Source: Vulcanimicrobiota bacterium (lineage in GTDB: Bacteria > Vulcanimicrobiota > Vulcanimicrobiia > Vulcanimicrobiales > Vulcanimicrobiaceae). From it: DNA of 28,675 nt. The stretch is taken from assembly GCA_019233415.1 (NCBI GenBank), contig JAFAMK010000177.1, positions 1 to 28,675 of the forward strand, read 5' to 3'. A program made the translations under genes and the position numbers. The notes beneath the pieces are model-generated. The model was not told where the DNA came from. It saw nothing but the letters and a program-made list of their open reading frames with translations, and searched no databases. Positions 24,972 to 28,675 of the stretch are shown here, piece after piece. The number at the start of each line of letters is the position of its first letter. Within the stretch, counting starts at the first letter, position 1.

Positions 24972-27296
24972 CTAGTCGCCCACGCCCCGCAACTGGCTTT
25001 GATCGAGCTGCGACTCGTCGACCGGGAACGCCGGCACGAGCGGATCGTTTCCGTCGTGCACCGCCGCGAGTTTGGCGCGCGTATCGTCGTCGATCGTGCC
25101 GGTCGTGTTCAGTCCCTGCGCCGCTTGGAAGCCGAGGATCGCGGCGCCGACGTCGTCTTCCGTGGGATAGCCGAGGTTTTCGAGGCGGCGCTTCACGCCC
25201 TCGTCGGTCGCGACGTCCTGCACGTCCACGAAGAAGTCGTAGTTCGTGTCGGTGCCGTTCGCCGGCGTGTAGTCGATCTTCGCAGTCGAGAATTGACTCG
25301 CCATTTGCAGGACGAACTTGCCTTCGTCGGTCGTCGTGGCCTGAGCGGTCGAGCCGTCGTCGAAGGTCACGGTGACCGCCGTCTGCTTCAGCGGCTGCGC
25401 GAAATCGTCGAGGAGCGTCGCGCGCAGCTTGAGGCGCGGGTCACCGGTGTCGGCGGGGGACACGATCGCCTTGAACTGCTGATGTGCGGCGTCCATGTGC
25501 ATGCAGCATGAGTTGCCCTTCTCGGAACCGGGCGGATCGGAGGCGAGCCGCACGACGAACGGCCCGAGCACGGTCAGCGTGAAGATGCCGGCGGTCTTCG
25601 GGTTGCTCGAGAAGTCGAACGTCCCATCGTCGGCGGTGACGCTCGGGATCGGGCGGCCGCTGTTCGGCGCGCTCGGGTACTCACCGCCCATGTACTCGCC
25701 GTCGGATGCGGTGAGCACGAACTTCTGGTTCGCGCACGGCGAGCCGTCGTCGAACGTGATCGAGCCGGTGACCGCCACCGCGTCCGTCTCCGCGGGCGTG
25801 ACCTGCCAGCCGCCGTCGGCACCGTCGTTTGACGACTCGAAGCAGCAGCGGTCGTTCGGGTCGCCGGCGCCGAGGCACCACGAGCTGCCGACCGCGCCGG
25901 GCGTGGGAAGGTCCCACGTGACGGGCTGCGCGACCTGGCACGGCGGCTTGTCGGCGTTGACGAACAGCAGCTCGGTGCGCCGGTTCGGGCGCCACGCGTC
26001 CTGCGTGTTCTTCACCGGGTGCTGCTCGCCGCAGCCCAGCCACTTCAGGATGCCGCCGTCGCAGCCGCCGTCGTTCGCGTTCTTGAGAAACTGCGACTCC
26101 GGGATCGACAGCGCTTGCTGGCCCATGTACGCGTCGATGAGCGCCGACCACGTCGCGTCGTCGACCTGCCCGGTCTGCGGCAGATTGTGATCTTTCTGAA
26201 ACGCTTGGACTCCGGCGTCCGTCTGCGGTCCGTGCTGCTCGTCGATGTTGCCGGTGTAGTAGTCCAGGTCTTGCAGCATGAACTGGTACTCGCGCACCGC
26301 CCAGGTGTCGTGGATCGTCGGCAGCCCGCCGGTGTTCAGCTTGCGCAGTTCGTTCCACTCGGCGACCGCGTTGTCGTGGTCGCGGCCGTAGGTCATCAGC
26401 GCGTAGAGGCTGCGGCCGCGGCGCTCGGAGAGCGATTGGTTGTACTCGTCCGAACCGACGAGGTCGGTGTTGCCGACGATCACGAGCTTCTCGTTCGGGT
26501 GGTCGCTCGCGTACGTCGCGGCGTTCGCCGCAACCTCGCGCAGGCACGGCTCGACGAACGCCTTGTCGAACCAGAAGTGGATGATGAACGCCTTCGCGAT
26601 CGGCGAGCTTGAGCCGAGCGTGATCGTGACGCTGGTCGTCTGGCCGAGCGTCACTTTCGCGTCGGCGGTTCCTGACATCGGCTGCGGGTCGGTGACGACC
26701 GCCTTCGCCGTGTAGGTTCCCGGCGGGATCGTGCTGTCGGTCCACACGTTGTTCGTGCGGTTGGTGAGGACGCGCGAGAGCGGCGTGCCGTCGTCCTGCT
26801 TCCCGTCCACGCTCACCGTGACGGTGCTGAAATCGAACGCCGGTTGGCCCGTGACGACGACCTGGACGACCAGCGTCGTCGTGACCGTGTTCGGCGGAAT
26901 CGGCGGGTTCGGCGGCGGTTCGGTTTTCGGCGGGGGCGGCGGGATGAACTCGCGCAGCGTCAGCGCGTACGCGAACCGCTCGGGCTTGCCGGCCAATTCG
27001 CGCACGCCGAGGTCCTCGATCAGCACCTGATCGACGTTCGTCGCCGTCGCGATGTCGGTGACGAACGAGACCGGCGTCGCCGCGCGGAACTTCTCGCGCA
27101 GTCCTTTCAGACTGTCGCCCGCGGTCGGGCCTCGCATCACACCGTTGAGCGAGATGCGCACGGCGCGGCGGCCCAGGTCCTGAAGGAAGTCGCCTTCGAG
27201 CGCGGGGATGCCGTGCGTCTGAACGGCCTCCGCGTCGTCGCTGGTGATCTCCTGGACCTGCTCGAGGTCGACGCCGTCGAGCAACGGGCGCGCCAT
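24972..27296 (-). CDS. Baseplate-domain / OmpA-like / peptidoglycan-binding fusion protein
   Basis: This 774-aa multidomain protein starts with a ~118-residue domain (EGDFLQDLGRRAVRISLNGV ... FAYALTLREFI) paralogous to the gene at 27742-28281 and similar in layout to phage DNA_circ_N/baseplate proteins. A Pro-rich linker (118-136) and an Ig-like region (137-230) follow. An OmpA-like domain begins at about 236 (IIHFWFDKAFVEP, VGNTDLVGSDEYNQSLSERR) and closes at about 438 with PNRRTELLFV; a PG_binding_1-type domain (333-392, GPQTDAGVQAFQKDHNLPQT) is inserted inside it. Two carboxypeptidase-regulatory-like beta domains (about 505-690) and a second PG-binding domain (699-745) complete it. Cysteines cluster after 410, including two CC pairs. 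No signal peptide. It probably connects the baseplate to cell wall. Confidence 0.82.
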   Translation of the reverse strand: MARPLLDGVDLEQVQEITSDDAEAVQTHGIPALEGDFLQDLGRRAVRISLNGVMRGPTAGDSLKGLREKFRAATPVSFVTDIATATNVDQVLIEDLGVRELAGKPERFAYALTLREFIPPPPPKTEPPPNPPIPPNTVTTTLVVQVVVTGQPAFDFSTVTVSVDGKQDDGTPLSRVLTNRTNNVWTDSTIPPGTYTAKAVVTDPQPMSGTADAKVTLGQTTSVTITLGSSSPIAKAFIIHFWFDKAFVEPCLREVAANAATYASDHPNEKLVIVGNTDLVGSDEYNQSLSERRGRSLYALMTYGRDHDNAVAEWNELRKLNTGGLPTIHDTWAVREYQFMLQDLDYYTGNIDEQHGPQTDAGVQAFQKDHNLPQTGQVDDATWSALIDAYMGQQALSIPESQFLKNANDGGCDGGILKWLGCGEQHPVKNTQDAWRPNRRTELLFVNADKPPCQVAQPVTWDLPTPGAVGSSWCLGAGDPNDRCCFESSNDGADGGWQVTPAETDAVAVTGSITFDDGSPCANQKFVLTASDGEYMGGEYPSAPNSGRPIPSVTADDGTFDFSSNPKTAGIFTLTVLGPFVVRLASDPPGSEKGNSCCMHMDAAHQQFKAIVSPADTGDPRLKLRATLLDDFAQPLKQTAVTVTFDDGSTAQATTTDEGKFVLQMASQFSTAKIDYTPANGTDTNYDFFVDVQDVATDEGVKRRLENLGYPTEDDVGAAILGFQAAQGLNTTGTIDDDTRAKLAAVHDGNDPLVPAFPVDESQLDQSQLRGVGD

Positions 27297-27302
27297 CGGG
27301 TG

Positions 27303-27719
27303 CTAGGCGTTGAGCGTGTTGAGGTCGGCGACGATCGCCTTGATGAGATTGTCGATGTCGGTTTTGACCGAGTCGAGCGACGGCAGACCGCCGACGACGT
27401 CGATCGCACTCAGGACCGAGTCGATCGACGACTTCTCGTCCGGCAGGAGTCCCTCGGCCGTCGTGAGCAGTGTTTTTGCACTCTGGGTGAACGCCGAAAC
27501 CTTGTCGAGCCCGGGGATCGCACCGACGTTGATGCTGTCGATCTCGGTCTGGAGCTTGCCCATCAGGTCGATGAGGCTGGTCAGCAGCGTGCCGATCTGC
27601 GGCACGAGCGACTTGAGCGCCGTGATCGCGGGCTTGATCGTCGCCGTGTTGGTGTCGAGGAACGACTTGAAGTCGCTGAGCGCATTCTTCAAGTCTTGGT
27701 AGAGGTTCGTGTCGGCCAT
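27303..27719 (-). CDS. Small all-helical eCIS-operon protein
   Basis: This 138-aa protein (MADTNLYQDLKNALSDFKSF start) is predicted by eye to be almost entirely amphipathic helix, with heptad-like Leu/Ile spacing (ALKSLVPQIGTLLTSLIDLM, SAKTLLTTAEGLLPDE) and few charged clusters. GGAGAGGG just upstream of the ATG at 27719 is a good ribosome-binding site, better than those of its neighbours, which may mean higher expression. It lies between the two paralogous baseplate-domain genes: 22 bp after the first and 6 bp before the second. A scaffold, chaperone or inter-subunit spacer role would fit, but I recognise no family. Confidence 0.78.
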   Translation of the reverse strand: MADTNLYQDLKNALSDFKSFLDTNTATIKPAITALKSLVPQIGTLLTSLIDLMGKLQTEIDSINVGAIPGLDKVSAFTQSAKTLLTTAEGLLPDEKSSIDSVLSAIDVVGGLPSLDSVKTDIDNLIKAIVADLNTLNA

Positions 27720-27741
27720 GTGCCCTCTCCGAGCGGCGGTG

Positions 27742-28281
27742 CTATGACAGTGATTGCTTGAACGTCTGCAGCCGCGTGAGCAGGCCGCTGAACGTGCCGA
27801 CGAACGGCTCGAGGCCGGTCGCGAACGGGCCGGCGTTGCCGAGCGCGCCGACAAGGTTGCTCGCCAGCGACTTCGCCTCGTCGGCGATGCTCGAGTCGAG
27901 CGCCGAGGTGTCGGCGGGTTCTTTCGGCTTGATGAACTCGCGCAGGATCAGCGTGTAGTCGAAGCGGTTCGGGTGTCCCGCAACGTCCTTCAGTTGCAGG
28001 TCGTCGATCAGGACTTGGTCGATCTTCGCGTCGGCAATGATGTCCGCGGTGAACGCGACCGGCTGCGCGGCACGGAACGTGTCCTCCAGCTTACCTGCGA
28101 AGTCGCTCGCGCCGTCTCCGCTCGCGACGCCGTGCACGACCAGCCGTGTCGGCCGCCGGCCCAGGTTCTGCAGGATGCTGCCCGACATGCCCGGCGGCTT
28201 GTGCTCGGGAAGCGCGCGCTGCTCGTACGTCGTCACCTCCTGCACGTGCTGCAGTTCGAGATCGCCCAGCATCGGTTGCAT
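27742..28281 (-). CDS. Small baseplate-type protein with DNA_circ_N-like domain
   Basis: This 179-aa protein (MQPMLGDLELQHVQEVTTYE start) carries the same domain as the N-terminus of the 774-aa fusion. Matching blocks are ILQNLGRRPTRLVVHGV, FRAAQPVAFTADI, KIDQVLIDDLQLKDVAGHPN and FDYTLILREFI. In phage and eCIS loci such proteins sit near LysM/hub genes, so a baseplate or tube-adaptor role is inferred. The C-terminal 60 residues are helical and Ala/Leu-rich. The ATG at 28281 is supported by GGGAGCGG upstream; an internal ATG at 28272 is less likely. It begins 15 bp after the preceding gene's TGA. Confidence 0.78.
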   Translation of the reverse strand: MQPMLGDLELQHVQEVTTYEQRALPEHKPPGMSGSILQNLGRRPTRLVVHGVASGDGASDFAGKLEDTFRAAQPVAFTADIIADAKIDQVLIDDLQLKDVAGHPNRFDYTLILREFIKPKEPADTSALDSSIADEAKSLASNLVGALGNAGPFATGLEPFVGTFSGLLTRLQTFKQSLS

Positions 28282-28296
28282 CGCACCGCTCCCGCG

Positions 28297-28675
28297 TCAG
28301 ACGTCGACGCCGTGGCGGCGGGCCTGCTCGACCAGAATGCGGTCGAGCTTGGCGGAGAGCAGGTCCAGATCGTCCTCGGGATCACGTCCCGGCGCGGGCG
28401 CGCGGTTCCCGGCGAGCGATGACACGAGGCCCGCACGGTTCGCACCGCGCGCGTTCACGAAGCCTGCGGCGACATCCGAGCCGTTCGCGCGCGCGTCCAG
28501 CGAGTACGGCGGCGCTTGCGGTTGCAAAGACGGCGAAGCCGTTGTCAGCGCTGCCGGGCCTTGCGGATGCGGCGCCGGCGGCGCGATCGCGGTCGAGGCG
28601 CTTGAAGGTCGCGCACCAGACGACTTGTTCGCAGCAGCAGCCTCTGCGGCAGCGCGATCGGCGGCATTCTGGCTG
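28297..28675 (-). CDS. C-terminal part of an Ala/Pro-rich protein, start beyond the right edge
   Basis: The frame is open from TGA 28297-28299 to the right edge with no stop, giving at least 125 residues without a required start; a TTG at 28527 is internal and unconvincing. The visible sequence is low-complexity and disordered-looking (runs of Ala, Pro, Ser and Gln: ADRAAAEAAAANKSSGARPS), then a charged amphipathic helix at the C-terminus (DPEDDLDLLSAKLDRILVEQ, ending RRHGVDV). A long flexible region ending in a helix is seen in several eCIS accessory proteins placed before baseplate genes, but I cannot name the family. Confidence 0.65.
   Translation of the reverse strand, partial: SQNAADRAAAEAAAANKSSGARPSSASTAIAPPAPHPQGPAALTTASPSLQPQAPPYSLDARANGSDVAAGFVNARGANRAGLVSSLAGNRAPAPGRDPEDDLDLLSAKLDRILVEQARRHGVDV

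Noticed and set aside
17190..28675. Type VI secretion system or prophage tail
   Set aside because: No TssJLM, ClpV, capsid, terminase or integrase is seen; DUF4255 and the Afp15-like ATPase point to eCIS. Sheath type cannot be judged because it is outside the window.

Overview
The window is high-GC bacterial DNA (about two thirds G+C or more by eye) with dense, mostly leftward gene packing. I see no tRNA, rRNA, CRISPR array or transposase. No single gene fixes the taxon. The secreted glycosidases, the ECF sigma factor with a SnoaL-like tail, the hybrid kinase and a contractile-injection locus suggest a free-living, high-GC environmental bacterium. OmpA-like and beta-barrel-like sequences lean towards a two-membrane envelope, but this is inference.

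Left part (1-14.5 kb): a glycan-utilisation region. A leftward transcription unit carries a secreted GH29 alpha-L-fucosidase, a sodium:solute symporter, a CutC-family TIM-barrel protein and a tiny membrane ORF. Divergent from it is a secreted GH20 beta-N-acetylhexosaminidase. An SDR oxidoreductase and an ECF sigma factor follow on the + strand. A hybrid sensor kinase (two kinase cores around one receiver) and a secreted GH92 alpha-mannosidase fused to a beta-propeller lie on the - strand. Fucosidase, hexosaminidase and mannosidase together fit trimming of N-glycan-type oligosaccharides outside the cytoplasm, with the symporter importing a released sugar. Substrates are inferred from families.

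Middle (14.5-17.8 kb): a 292-bp divergent intergenic region with one copy of a dispersed palindromic repeat, a large ATPase-LuxR (LAL/MalT-type) regulator, and an unrecognised ORF whose 5' end is built from several copies of the same repeat, including an in-frame 21-bp tandem.

Right part (17.2-28.7 kb): a tightly packed leftward operon, with most junctions overlapping by 1-4 bp or separated by a few bases. It looks like the distal half of an extracellular contractile injection system (eCIS, Afp/PVC type). In transcription order: the end of an Ala/Pro-rich protein entering from the right edge, a small baseplate-type protein, a helical protein, a 774-aa fusion of the same baseplate-type domain with OmpA-like and peptidoglycan-binding domains, a 459-aa protein with a caspase/CHAT-like His/Cys pair, a gpD-like hub, a gp5-like spike, a PAAR-like tip, a DUF4255 cap protein (Afp16/Pvc16-like), an AAA+ ATPase (Afp15-like), a signal-less beta-barrel-like protein and the repeat-bearing ORF. 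Sheath and tube genes are not in the window; if present they should lie beyond the right edge. The peptidase-like protein inside the structural operon and the peptidoglycan-binding baseplate fusion are the most interesting parts.
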